Below, one piece after another: positions 26,417-35,034 of a stretch of 64,000 nucleotides of DNA. The position numbers and the translations under genes were made by a program. The stretch is from CADEFQ01 sp050185195 (lineage in GTDB: Bacteria; Pseudomonadota; Gammaproteobacteria; Steroidobacterales; Steroidobacteraceae): the NCBI GenBank assembly GCA_050185195.1, contig JBFWZQ010000003.1, forward strand, positions 247,221 through 311,220, written 5' to 3'. The notes beneath the pieces are model-generated. The model was not told where the DNA came from. It saw only the letters and a list, made by a program, of their open reading frames with translations, and ran no database searches. Within the stretch, counting starts at the first letter, position 1. Each line of letters begins with the position of its first letter.

Positions 26417-27985
26417 TCAGACGGCGGCCGCCGCGAGCAGGTCCTCGCCCAGATCGATGTCGGCGACGCTGATCGGGCGGCCCTGCAGGAAGCGCGCGCA
26501 GTCGGCGGCTGGCACCGGCTCGGCGAACAGGAAGCCCTGCGCGAGCCGGCAGCCGAGCCGGCGCAACATTTCGAGTTGCGGCCAGCCCTCGACGCCCTCT
26601 GCGATCACGTCGATGTGCATGTGGCGCGCCATCGCGATGATCGCCCCCACGATCGCGAGGTCGCTCGGATCGGTAACGAGGTCGCGCACGAAACTGCGGT
26701 CGACCTTGAGGTAGTCGACGCGCCAGCGCTTGAGGTAGCTCAAGCTCGAATAGCCGGTGCCGAAATCGTCGATCGCGACGCGGATGCCGAGCGCGCGCAG
26801 TTCGTTGATGACATCCTCGTTCGATTCGCCCTGCCGGCCTTCGAGCTGCTCGAACATCGCCCCTTCTGTGAGCTCGATCTGCAGCAGCGCCGGGGCGATG
26901 CCGTGGGCCTCGAGCGCCGTGCCGATCGCACGCTTCAGGTCGCCACGCCGCAGCTGGCCCGCCGAGACATTGAGCGCGACCGGCACCGGTGCGAGGCCCG
27001 CCGCGCGCCATGCCGCGAGGTCGGCGACGGTGCGTTCGAGCACGAACTGCCCGATCGGCACGATGAGCCCGCTTTCTTCGGCGACCGGAATGAAGCGAGC
27101 CGGCGAGATGAACCCCTCGCGTGGGTGGCGCCAGCGCAGCAGCGCCTCGAGCGCGACCACCCGTCGCGTCTCGATGTCGATCACCGGCTGGTAGTGCACC
27201 CCGAGTTGTCCGCCCGCGAGCGCCGCGCGCAGCCGCGCCTCGATCGCCACGCGCTCCTTCAGCTTGCGGTCCATGACCGGGCTGAACACCTGGAAGTTGT
27301 TGCGACCCCGGTCCTTCGCCTGGTACATCGCCGTGTCCGAGTGCCGCAGCAGCGCATCGGCATCGTGTCCGTCGCGCGGGAAGAGGCTCACGCCGATGCT
27401 GGCCGTCGTCACGAGCGGCCGCCCGTCGATCACGACCGGCGTGGCCAGCGCACTGTTGATACGTGCCGCGGTTTCGTTGACCTGCTCGCTGCCCTTGACG
27501 GTGCCGAGCACGACGACGAATTCATCACCGCCCATGCGCACGACGACGTCCCCGGTGCGCACGGCTTCGCGGATGCGGGCGGCCACCGCCTGCAGCAGCT
27601 TGTCGCCGGTCTCGTGGCCGCGGGTATCGTTGATGTGCTTGAAGCGGTCCAGGTCGAGGAACAACACCGCGAGCGGCACGCCCGTGCGCGTCGCGGCCGC
27701 AATCGCTTCGGGCAGGTGGGCGGCGAGATACAACCGGTTGGGCAGGCCGGTCAGCTGGTCGTGGTGCGCGAGACGGTCGAGCCGCTGCTGGTTCTCGAGC
27801 AACTGCGCTTCGATCTTGCGCCGCATGGCGCTGCCCTGTTCCGCTTCTGCGACGAAGGCGCGGTGCCTGTGATCGACCGTCTGCGCGCGTCGGCGCAACA
27901 GCCACAGCAGCATGCCCACGGCCACCACGGCCCCGAGGAGGAGCGCAGCGGCGGCATAGTGGGCGAGCGCGATCCCGTTGGACAT
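26417..27985 (-). CDS. Membrane GGDEF-EAL protein (c-di-GMP cyclase/phosphodiesterase)
   Basis: 522 residues from ATG 27985; an upstream in-frame start at 28051 is less likely. One membrane helix (about 6-32) and a short coiled coil precede the GGDEF domain. GGDEF is intact at 152-156, with the inhibitory I-site RTGD five residues before it. The EAL domain has EAL at 280-282 and loop 6 DDFGTGYSS at 406-414, all consistent with catalysis. Both domains look active, so net output depends on regulation; no sensory PAS or GAF domain is present. It converges with the preceding gene, one base apart. Confidence 0.94.
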   Translation of the reverse strand: MSNGIALAHYAAAALLLGAVVAVGMLLWLLRRRAQTVDHRHRAFVAEAEQGSAMRRKIEAQLLENQQRLDRLAHHDQLTGLPNRLYLAAHLPEAIAAATRTGVPLAVLFLDLDRFKHINDTRGHETGDKLLQAVAARIREAVRTGDVVVRMGGDEFVVVLGTVKGSEQVNETAARINSALATPVVIDGRPLVTTASIGVSLFPRDGHDADALLRHSDTAMYQAKDRGRNNFQVFSPVMDRKLKERVAIEARLRAALAGGQLGVHYQPVIDIETRRVVALEALLRWRHPREGFISPARFIPVAEESGLIVPIGQFVLERTVADLAAWRAAGLAPVPVALNVSAGQLRRGDLKRAIGTALEAHGIAPALLQIELTEGAMFEQLEGRQGESNEDVINELRALGIRVAIDDFGTGYSSLSYLKRWRVDYLKVDRSFVRDLVTDPSDLAIVGAIIAMARHMHIDVIAEGVEGWPQLEMLRRLGCRLAQGFLFAEPVPAADCARFLQGRPISVADIDLGEDLLAAAAV

Positions 27986-28085
27986 AATGTACGGACAATT
28001 GCGGGGGCTGACGCAATATCGGCCAGCGATCGGCGGGACTGCAGTGCACAAGCCACAATTCGGCGGATTGCCGCGGCCCCCGCGG

Positions 28086-28571
28086 CTAGGGGATGGGCGC
28101 TGCCACCGGATGGATCACGACGAAACGCTGCACGACGACTGGCGTGCGTCCAATCTCGGCGCGCGACTTGCCGGCGAGCTGCCCGGCCCAGGCACGCAAA
28201 TGCACTTTTCGCCACGCTTCGAGTTCGCGCAATCCCGGACTTTCGAGGGCGAGTTGCGCCGCCCCGATGGCATCGAACGGCAGGATCTCGACACCGGTCA
28301 CGCGCCAGATGAGCGCCGGGGTACCGTCGAAATGGGTCACCGCGACACAGTCACCCACGCGTGGCGGCTCGCCCAGCGAGAACGTGCCGGTCTTCGACCC
28401 GTCAAGGATCAGCGGCAACAGGCGCCTGAACATTTCCTCGCTGCTGCCGAGCGTGCGGACCGTGCATGCATCGGGGGCGCCGGCGATTGCCGGCGCCCCC
28501 GCCACCACGAACAACAGGCCGCTCGTGACCCATGGCCGCGCGCGCGCACGGCCCGTGGCACGGCTGGCCAT
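28086..28571 (-). CDS. Exported ASCH-domain protein
   Basis: 161 residues. The N-terminus is basic and followed by a hydrophobic stretch ending AIAGAPD, a probable signal peptide. The rest reads like an ASCH domain: LDGSKTGTFSLGEPPRVGD, AVTHFDGTPALIWRVTGVEILPFDAI. ASCH domains are usually intracellular and linked to RNA binding or nucleoside amidohydrolysis, so export would be unusual. The ATG shares one base with the TonB receptor stop (TGATG), making it the last gene of the operon from 36412. Confidence 0.7.
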   Translation of the reverse strand: MASRATGRARARPWVTSGLLFVVAGAPAIAGAPDACTVRTLGSSEEMFRRLLPLILDGSKTGTFSLGEPPRVGDCVAVTHFDGTPALIWRVTGVEILPFDAIGAAQLALESPGLRELEAWRKVHLRAWAGQLAGKSRAEIGRTPVVVQRFVVIHPVAAPIP

Positions 28572-30862
28572 CAGAACTTCCATTTCATGTTGAGGCCGAA
28601 CTGCCGCTTGTTCGCGAGCGGATAGAAGAACGCGCGCTCGAGCGCCGTCGTGCCCGGCACGTTGTTCTGCGCCGGGTTGGCGTTGACGTGCTGCGGCACG
28701 TTGAGGTTCATCTGGTCGACATAACGCGTCACGGAAGACGGCGTGCGATCGTCCGTCAGGTTGTTCACGAAGAGCGTGAGGGCCCAGCGGTCGTTCTCGA
28801 CCCCGGCACTCATGTTCATCAGCACCTGCTCGCCGGTGTGGGCCAGGTCGAAGATCTGGTCGTACTTGCGGTCGGTGAACGAGATGTCGCCGCGCACGAA
28901 ACCGGACTTGCCCGTCCCCACCGGGAACGTGACCTTGCCGTAGGCGCTCGCCTGCTGCTCCGGCACGCCGAACAGTTTCTTGCCCTTGAGCGAGGCATTG
29001 CCGAAGAGCTGCGAGGCTTCCGCATCGGACAGCTCGGTGAACTTCGCGTCCGTCAGCGAGTAGGTGAAGCCGGCCGTGAAGTGGTCCGTCACGGCGGCCT
29101 CGAGTTCGAGTTCGGCGCCCTTGATCTCCGAACCGCCGGCATTGCGGATGTACGACTGGGTGCCGCCGGTCGGTGGCGGGAAGGTGAAGCTCGCGGTGAT
29201 CTGCTGGTCCTTCCAGTCGATGTAGTAGAGCGCGAGGTTCGCCATCAGCCGACCGTCAAGGAAGCGGTTCTTGGTGCCCACCTCGTAGTTCCAGCTCTGT
29301 TCCTCGTCCGCAAACCGTATCGATTCCGGGAACCGGGGGTCCGCGTTGATCACGCCCGGCTTGTTGCCTTTCGCGACATTCGCATAAACCATGTTCTCGG
29401 GCGTCAGCTTGAAGGTCGTCGTCACCCGCGGCGAGACGGAATCGAAGGTGTTGTCGACGAGCGGTGCCGACGGCCGCGCGATCGCGTTGTAGTTGCCGAC
29501 CGTGTCTTCCGCGTAGCGCAACTCGGCGGTCGCTTCCCACCGCTCGGTGATGTCGAAGGCCAGCGAGCCGAATATCGCCTGGTTGTCGATGCGTGTCTCG
29601 CCCGAGAACACCGTTGGCGCCGTGACGAGGAAATGCCGTTCCTCGAGCGAGCGGCGGCTCTCGTAGTAGTACGCACCCACCATGTAGCGAAAGCGTGCAT
29701 TGCGATCCGATTGGAGGCGCAGTTCGGTCGACCACTCGTCGCGGTCCGTGACCTCGTTGCGCAGCACGCCGCCGTTGCGCACCGGGTCGCTCGCGGCGCG
29801 CACGTAGCCTGGCGCACCCGGCACCGTCGTGGTGCCGAACGCGGTCGCCCCCTGGTAGGTCGAGTCGTAGCCGTATTCCATCTCGGTGCTGAAGAGGCCC
29901 GAGTTCGAGACCAGCGTGAGGCCCGCGGGCAGGTCGAAGCTCAGTTGCAGGGACAAGCGCGTGGAGTCGCGTTGCAGGCCATCGGTACCCTGCAGGCCCG
30001 CGCGGTCGAGCGTGGCCTCGCGCGCCTCCCGCACCTCGCCGCAGTAGTACTGCCGCGCCACGTTGAGGTAGCAGTTGTTCGCGAAACGGTCCTGCAACGT
30101 GACCGCCGCGAGATCGTCGCGATCGCGCGTGTAACCGCCGGAGAGGATCGCCTCGATGCTGTCCGTCGGGCGCCATTCGAGCGACGCGTTGAAATTGGCC
30201 GACTGCTCGCCGCCGATGCGGTCGTTGTCGATGGTGTTCCGGTACATGCCGTCCATCGTGTAGTAGCGGCCGTGCACCATGTAGTAGAGGCGATCTTCCA
30301 CGAGCGGCCCGCGGGACAGCAGGTTCACTTCCGTGTCGCCGTATTCGGCGAGGCGCGCGCTCACGGTGTGCTCGGGCTCGTTGCCGCCCTTCTTCGTGAT
30401 GAGGTTGATGGCGCCCGAGAAGGTCGCGCGCCCGAACAGCGCGGCCTGCGGCCCCTTGATCACCTCGACCCGGTCGACGATGTCGAACGGAAACGACAGG
30501 ATCGAGTCCGAGTAGGGAATGCCGTCGATGAAGACCTGCGCGTTGCCTTCGCCGAGGATGTTGGACATGCCGCGGATCACGGGCCGGCTGACGCCGCCCT
30601 GCACGCCGTAGCGGTTGACCTTTTCGAACGAAAATCCCGGCGTGAACCGCGACACGTCGTACATGTCGCGCGCGCCGCGCTCGGTGAGCTGTTCGCTGCT
30701 GAATGCCGCGACCGCGAGCGGCACGTCCTGCAGGCGTTCTTCCTGCTTGCGCGCCGTCACGACGATTTCCTCGAGCTGGGACCAGGCCGGCGGGCTCGCC
30801 AGTGCGAGCGCCGCGAGCGCGAGTGGCGGGGCCGCGTAGCGGCGGATGTGTGTCAGGATCAT
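28571..30862 (-). CDS. TonB-dependent outer membrane receptor
   Basis: 763 residues from ATG 30862, preceded by GGGGGAG. A signal peptide (about 1-28) precedes the plug domain with the usual EEIVVTARKQEERLQDVP, VFIDGIPY and RVEVIKGPQAALFGR. The long beta-barrel ends in an aromatic C-terminus (LNMKWKF). It takes up an unknown ligand with energy from TonB-ExbBD. It is 11 bp after the repeat-protein gene and translationally coupled to the ASCH gene. Confidence 0.95.
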   Translation of the reverse strand: MILTHIRRYAAPPLALAALALASPPAWSQLEEIVVTARKQEERLQDVPLAVAAFSSEQLTERGARDMYDVSRFTPGFSFEKVNRYGVQGGVSRPVIRGMSNILGEGNAQVFIDGIPYSDSILSFPFDIVDRVEVIKGPQAALFGRATFSGAINLITKKGGNEPEHTVSARLAEYGDTEVNLLSRGPLVEDRLYYMVHGRYYTMDGMYRNTIDNDRIGGEQSANFNASLEWRPTDSIEAILSGGYTRDRDDLAAVTLQDRFANNCYLNVARQYYCGEVREAREATLDRAGLQGTDGLQRDSTRLSLQLSFDLPAGLTLVSNSGLFSTEMEYGYDSTYQGATAFGTTTVPGAPGYVRAASDPVRNGGVLRNEVTDRDEWSTELRLQSDRNARFRYMVGAYYYESRRSLEERHFLVTAPTVFSGETRIDNQAIFGSLAFDITERWEATAELRYAEDTVGNYNAIARPSAPLVDNTFDSVSPRVTTTFKLTPENMVYANVAKGNKPGVINADPRFPESIRFADEEQSWNYEVGTKNRFLDGRLMANLALYYIDWKDQQITASFTFPPPTGGTQSYIRNAGGSEIKGAELELEAAVTDHFTAGFTYSLTDAKFTELSDAEASQLFGNASLKGKKLFGVPEQQASAYGKVTFPVGTGKSGFVRGDISFTDRKYDQIFDLAHTGEQVLMNMSAGVENDRWALTLFVNNLTDDRTPSSVTRYVDQMNLNVPQHVNANPAQNNVPGTTALERAFFYPLANKRQFGLNMKWKF

Positions 30863-30873
30863 ATCTCCCCCTC

Positions 30874-32055
30874 TCATGATGATTCGCGTTCCGCCCACTG
30901 ATCGCGCAAGGCCTCGACCAACAGGCGTTCATTGAAATCACGCGCGTCGGCGGCGGCGGCATCGAGCAGTTGCCCGATTTCCGCGCCGGTCGCCTGCACG
31001 CGGCAGCCATCGAAGCGCCCCCGGAAGAGGCGCTGTACGTAAATCACGCGGGCGGCCTGCCGCCCGGCGCGGGCCGCCTCGAGCCAGTAGGACTCGGCGA
31101 CGCAGATGTCGGTCGGGGCATCCGGGCGGCCGCGATCCACGAGGAGGCCGTAGACGAACTGCGCCTGGCGATGGCCGCCATCCGCCGCGCGTTTCATTTC
31201 GTCGGTCGCGTGCCGGCTGTCGCCGCTGTAGGCGAGTACCCGCGCGAGCTGGTAGCGCAGGCGTGCATTCGCCGGTTCCCGTTCCACGGCCGAAGTGCAG
31301 GCGGCGACGGCGCTGGGAATGTCCACCCGTGAACCCGGCACACCGGGCGCCACGGCATCCGGGTCCTCCGGATGGGCGGCCAGCCGGTCGCAGTCGGTGA
31401 TGGGGCTGGCCGCGGCCGCCGGCTTCGGCATCGCCTTGCCGAACTGCGGCGGCACGACCTCGGGGCGCGAGCGTGCGCCGAGGCGGGCCGCGAGATCCTT
31501 CAGCAGCAGGCGGTCGTAGTAGTCACCCGAATCCGCGACCGCGGCATCGAGGAAACCCTTCATCTCCGCCGGCGTCGCCTCGACCCGACAGGCGTCGAAC
31601 TTGCCGTTGAGCACGTGGCGCACGTAGCTGATGCGCGCGGCCTGGCGCCCCGCGCGCGCCGAACGCAACCAGTACGCTTCGACCACGCAGGGATCGGCGG
31701 AAGCTCCGGGCCGGTGGCGATCGATCAGCAACCCGTAGACGAACTGCGCCTGCCGGTAGCCTTCGTCCGCGGCACGCTGCATCTCGGCGTTGGCGCGCAC
31801 GCCCTGGCCGTCGTAGGCAAGCACGCGCGAGAGCTGGTAGCGCGCACGCACGTTGTCCGGGTGCAGCGCGACCTCGGCTTCGCACGCCGCGATCGCCTGC
31901 GGCAGGTCGATCCGCTCGCGCGGCACCGGTGGCGCGATCACGTCCTGGTCCTCGGGATTGGCGGCGAGCCGATCGCACAGGGTCGCCGGATAGTCCCGGG
32001 CAGCCGCTGTCCCCGCCACGGCGAGCGCCGCCACCGTCATCCAGATTTTCCCCAT
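30874..32055 (-). CDS. Exported protein of two duplicated Sel1-like repeats
   Basis: 393 residues from ATG 32055 (ribosome site GAGGAGAGG). Signal peptide about 1-20. The mature protein is an internal duplication with a period of about 195 residues: CDRLAA(N/H)PED at 27 and 222, RYQLxRVLAY, QAQFVYGLLxDR and AGRQAAR occur in both halves. Each half has four matching cysteines (27, 58, 123, 156 and their partners), suggesting paired disulfides. The helical repeats resemble Sel1/TPR scaffolds. Periplasmic partner of the TonB receptor is the simplest reading, but unproven. Confidence 0.75.
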   Translation of the reverse strand: MGKIWMTVAALAVAGTAAARDYPATLCDRLAANPEDQDVIAPPVPRERIDLPQAIAACEAEVALHPDNVRARYQLSRVLAYDGQGVRANAEMQRAADEGYRQAQFVYGLLIDRHRPGASADPCVVEAYWLRSARAGRQAARISYVRHVLNGKFDACRVEATPAEMKGFLDAAVADSGDYYDRLLLKDLAARLGARSRPEVVPPQFGKAMPKPAAAASPITDCDRLAAHPEDPDAVAPGVPGSRVDIPSAVAACTSAVEREPANARLRYQLARVLAYSGDSRHATDEMKRAADGGHRQAQFVYGLLVDRGRPDAPTDICVAESYWLEAARAGRQAARVIYVQRLFRGRFDGCRVQATGAEIGQLLDAAAADARDFNERLLVEALRDQWAERESS

Positions 32056-32066
32056 GAATCCTCTCC

Positions 32067-32891
32067 TCACCAGCATGCAGCGACTCCCGGCACCTCGCCG
32101 CGCGCCGCCTCGAGTTCGGGCGGCAGCATCGCATCGTAGGGCGGCCACCAGCGAAAGGGACGCTCCGGCGCGACATAGGTCGTCGCGAGCAACCCGCCCT
32201 TGGTGCGGAAGAAATAGAGGTTGCCGGTCAACGTGCCGAACGGCCCATGCGGCACCGACGGCGGCCGCCAGAAGTAGGCGCCCGGGCGCATCACGCCGCG
32301 GTCGCCATGCACCTCGCCCGAGAGCAGGTACATCTCCTCCACGGTCGGGTGTACTTCGGAGCGTTCGGCCCAGCGCATCGGCATCGTGCCGAGCACCCAG
32401 GTGGTGTCGTGCGTGACCGGGTCCTGGTAGAGCATCTTGCGTCCCGCGCCGGGCGGAAACTCGGGGTGGAAATTGCCGGTGTACGGCACGTCGTAGAGGC
32501 TCCTGTGACGCACCAGCCGGCGCTCGTCCCAGGCGATCGGCCGCTCCGCCCGCGCCGGTGTAGCGGAAAAGAACTCCAGCACGATGGCGCCTCGTGGGCT
32601 CGACCAGGCGCCCGCATCGTACCCGGCCGGCAGGTGCGCGAACGTCATGGCCGGGTAGGACAGGTCGCCGAGCGTGAGCTCGCCGTCGAGCACGAGCAGC
32701 TCATCGTCGACGGCGAGCGCACCGCCGGGCAGCGCAATGCCGGGCGGGTAGCGCACGACCAGGCTGCAGGCGCCGTTCTCGCCGTCTTCGCTGAGCAGGC
32801 GCGTATCGACGCCGGGTCGCACGGGATCGAGCGTGCGCGAGCGCCAGGGAATGCGCTGCGACTGGACGAATTCGATGCGTGGCCTCGACAT
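32067..32891 (-). CDS. Two-domain cupin protein
   Basis: 274 residues with two cupin barrels. The first (about 30-115) has LLVLDGELTLGD and PAGYDAGAW; the second (about 140-245) has EVHPTVEEMYLLSGEVHGD and PPSVPHGPFGT, whose His and Glu residues could bind a metal. The pattern resembles DUF4437/ChrR-like bicupins. It lies between a small protein gene and the repeat-protein gene in one operon. It might be an enzyme acting on the imported compound, for example a dioxygenase or isomerase; no substrate can be given. Confidence 0.78.
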   Translation of the reverse strand: MSRPRIEFVQSQRIPWRSRTLDPVRPGVDTRLLSEDGENGACSLVVRYPPGIALPGGALAVDDELLVLDGELTLGDLSYPAMTFAHLPAGYDAGAWSSPRGAIVLEFFSATPARAERPIAWDERRLVRHRSLYDVPYTGNFHPEFPPGAGRKMLYQDPVTHDTTWVLGTMPMRWAERSEVHPTVEEMYLLSGEVHGDRGVMRPGAYFWRPPSVPHGPFGTLTGNLYFFRTKGGLLATTYVAPERPFRWWPPYDAMLPPELEAARGEVPGVAACW

Positions 32892-32900
32892 CAGCTCACC

Positions 32901-33164
32901 TCAGTTCCTGTCCTCGCCCGTCATCGCACGCATGAGGCCCGCCATCGCGGCATCGAGCGCCGCCTGGCTGCGCCGCCGGAACTCGGGATCGTCGGCGAGC
33001 GCGGCCAGCGCCTCGCGCGTCGGCTTGCTTCCGCGGGCCAGCACGAGTTCGAGCGCGATGCGCTGCGCGCGCTCGACCTGCAGTTGCGAGGCGAGCTCCA
33101 GCACCAGCGCGGCGAGCGCGGCGTTGTCGGGCGCCGTCAACGGCGCGCGCGTCCCCGCGCTCAC
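32901..33164 (-). CDS. Small alpha-helical protein, unknown
   Basis: 87 residues from a GTG at 33164 overlapping the methyltransferase stop (GTGA). It is Ala/Leu/Arg-rich and predicted wholly helical, with no cysteines and no signal peptide (LVLELASQLQVERAQRIALE is the central helix). An ATG further up (33224) lies inside the methyltransferase gene. It may be a small subunit of a neighbouring enzyme. Confidence 0.6.
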   Translation of the reverse strand: MSAGTRAPLTAPDNAALAALVLELASQLQVERAQRIALELVLARGSKPTREALAALADDPEFRRRSQAALDAAMAGLMRAMTGEDRN

Positions 33165-34177
33165 GCCGGTTTCTCCGCTTCGAGCACGGCCCACGGGAAA
33201 TGCCACTCGCTGCGCGCCGGCCACGCGAGCGCATCCAGCCGGCCCCGCGAGCGCTCGTCGAAGGCCACCCAGCGCGCATGGACGAGGCCGGCGCGGGTTG
33301 CGATCGCCGGCAAGTCGGCGGCCATCATCGGCGGCATGAACGGCTCATTGTTGCGCTCGCCGTGTTCGACCATCGCGAGGTCGCGAAAGGCATCGCCCGT
33401 GCGCTGGAAATCGAGGAACCGCAGCAGGCCGCCCGGCGCCAGCACGCGCGCGGCCTCGGCGAAGAGCCGCTCGATCTCCTCCACCGGCAGCTCGTGGACC
33501 AGCATCGTCGAGGCAACGAGGTCGGCACTGCCCGCCTCGAGGCCGCTTGCCACGGCGTTCGCTTGGCGGAAATGCACCGCAAGCCCGCGTTCGCCGGCGC
33601 GGCACGCAGCGAGGCGCACGCAGGGGCCCGACAGGTCGAGGCCGATCACCTCGGCCTGCGGAAAGGCCAGCTTGAATGGCCAGGTCGATTTGCCGAAACC
33701 GCAGCCGAAATCGACGATGCGCCGGTAAGGACGCACCGGGACCGCGGTTTCGACGAAGAGGCGGTGAAAGCGGTAGTCATCGTTCTCGCCGAGCATCACG
33801 AGCTTCGCGCCGAGTTCGTAGACCAGCGCGGATTCGTCGTCGCGCCACACGCCGCCCGGCTGCACATGGATATCGCAGCCCGTGTACCAGGCCGGCAACG
33901 CAAGGTCAGGGTCCAGCGTGACCGTGGCCGGCGGGACCGGCGCCGGGATACATCGCTCGCCGCTCCGCACCGCATCGCCGACGGCCCGCCACAGCATCTG
34001 CTGCGCGCCGCGTTCGAGCCAGGCGAACCAGCGATAGGTGGGCAGGGCATCGACCGGCGCGCCGGGCGCCGCGTCGTACTCGCGCTTCACTTGCGGATAG
34101 AGGGTATCGGCCCAGCGCCGGCGCAGGGTGAGCACGAAGTCGAGCGCGGCATCGCGTGCGAGCACGTCGGCGTTCAT
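33161..34177 (-). CDS. SAM-dependent class I methyltransferase
   Basis: 338 residues. A roughly 160-residue helical N-terminal extension precedes the Rossmann fold: motif I VDFGCGFGKSTWPFK, acidic LDLSG, DLVASTMLVHELP (motif IV region) and VLAPGGLLRFLD. The product should methylate a small molecule. Its ATG overlaps the VOC gene stop by 4 bp, and its own stop overlaps the next GTG, so it is translationally coupled both ways. Confidence 0.85.
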   Translation of the reverse strand: MNADVLARDAALDFVLTLRRRWADTLYPQVKREYDAAPGAPVDALPTYRWFAWLERGAQQMLWRAVGDAVRSGERCIPAPVPPATVTLDPDLALPAWYTGCDIHVQPGGVWRDDESALVYELGAKLVMLGENDDYRFHRLFVETAVPVRPYRRIVDFGCGFGKSTWPFKLAFPQAEVIGLDLSGPCVRLAACRAGERGLAVHFRQANAVASGLEAGSADLVASTMLVHELPVEEIERLFAEAARVLAPGGLLRFLDFQRTGDAFRDLAMVEHGERNNEPFMPPMMAADLPAIATRAGLVHARWVAFDERSRGRLDALAWPARSEWHFPWAVLEAEKPA

Positions 34178-35034
34178 GTCGCGACGCCCCCGCCATTTTT
34201 TCCGATCAGCAGGATGCGCTCGCCGGCCGCGCCGCGCAGCAGCGCCGACCCCACCCGGCCCGCGACCTCGAACGTGACCACGGCCATGCCGGGTGGCAGA
34301 CCGCCCGCCGGTTCCGCGCGCGGCGTCGCGGCAGCGGGGTACTCATCGAGCTCGATCAGCGAGCCATGACCCAGCTTCACGAGGCCGTGCGCGTGCAGCG
34401 TGTCGATGGGCAGGTCGTGGGCGCGCGATATCACCTGCACGCGCGTGCTCACCGGAGGATCGATCTCGTTGCCGAATCCCGCATAGGCGTCGAACATGCG
34501 GCGTACGTCCGGCCCGCCGGCGACCACGATGAACACGCGTCCCACGGGCGCCTCGGCACGCGCGAGATCGAGGCCGCTGCCCGCGCCGACCTGCGTGAAG
34601 TAAAGGCACTCCCCTGCCGGCCCCATGGCCTGCATCGCGCGGATCATCGGGAATCGAGTCAGGCTCGCCGGGCCGCCAATGATCCGAAACGGCGAGCTTT
34701 CAAGGCGCGCGGCGAGGGCATCGACGTCCTCGACCACGATTTCGCTGACGTTCCAGCCGAACGTGCCGAGTGACCGCCAGCCCGCCGCCTGCGGTTCGGC
34801 GACGAAGCGCAGCACGACGCTTTCACCCGAGGCCGGTTCGAGGGCGAGCTGCGCGCGACCCGCCAGCGCCGGGGCATCCCAGTCGCGCGCGAGCGCGTCG
34901 CTTACCGTGCCGCGTGCCGTGACCCGATACCCGAGCCAGCGTGTATAGGCGGCCTCGATGACGTCGAGATCCGCGACGGCGTAGGTCACCTCGAGGATGC
35001 GGCCGAGGCATGGGGCAACGCGCAGGTCACGCAT
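34174..35034 (-). CDS. Two-domain VOC (glyoxalase-like) protein
   Basis: 286 residues from ATG 35034. The N-terminal VOC half begins LEVTYAVADLDVIEAAYTRWLGYRV; the second half begins near GRVFIVVAGGPDVRRMFDAYAGFG. It shows distant similarity in layout and in the GYR-x-x-x-RG segment to the VOC protein at 59160-60215. VOC proteins include dioxygenases, isomerases and lyases using a divalent metal; the ligands are not evident here. The start overlaps the MFS gene stop by 8 bp. Confidence 0.75.
   Translation of the reverse strand: MRDLRVAPCLGRILEVTYAVADLDVIEAAYTRWLGYRVTARGTVSDALARDWDAPALAGRAQLALEPASGESVVLRFVAEPQAAGWRSLGTFGWNVSEIVVEDVDALAARLESSPFRIIGGPASLTRFPMIRAMQAMGPAGECLYFTQVGAGSGLDLARAEAPVGRVFIVVAGGPDVRRMFDAYAGFGNEIDPPVSTRVQVISRAHDLPIDTLHAHGLVKLGHGSLIELDEYPAAATPRAEPAGGLPPGMAVVTFEVAGRVGSALLRGAAGERILLIGKNGGGVAT

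Noticed and set aside
32901..33164. RiPP precursor near the methyltransferase
   Set aside because: The small protein lacks a Cys/Ser/Thr-rich core and there are no RiPP-modifying enzymes or protease in the operon.
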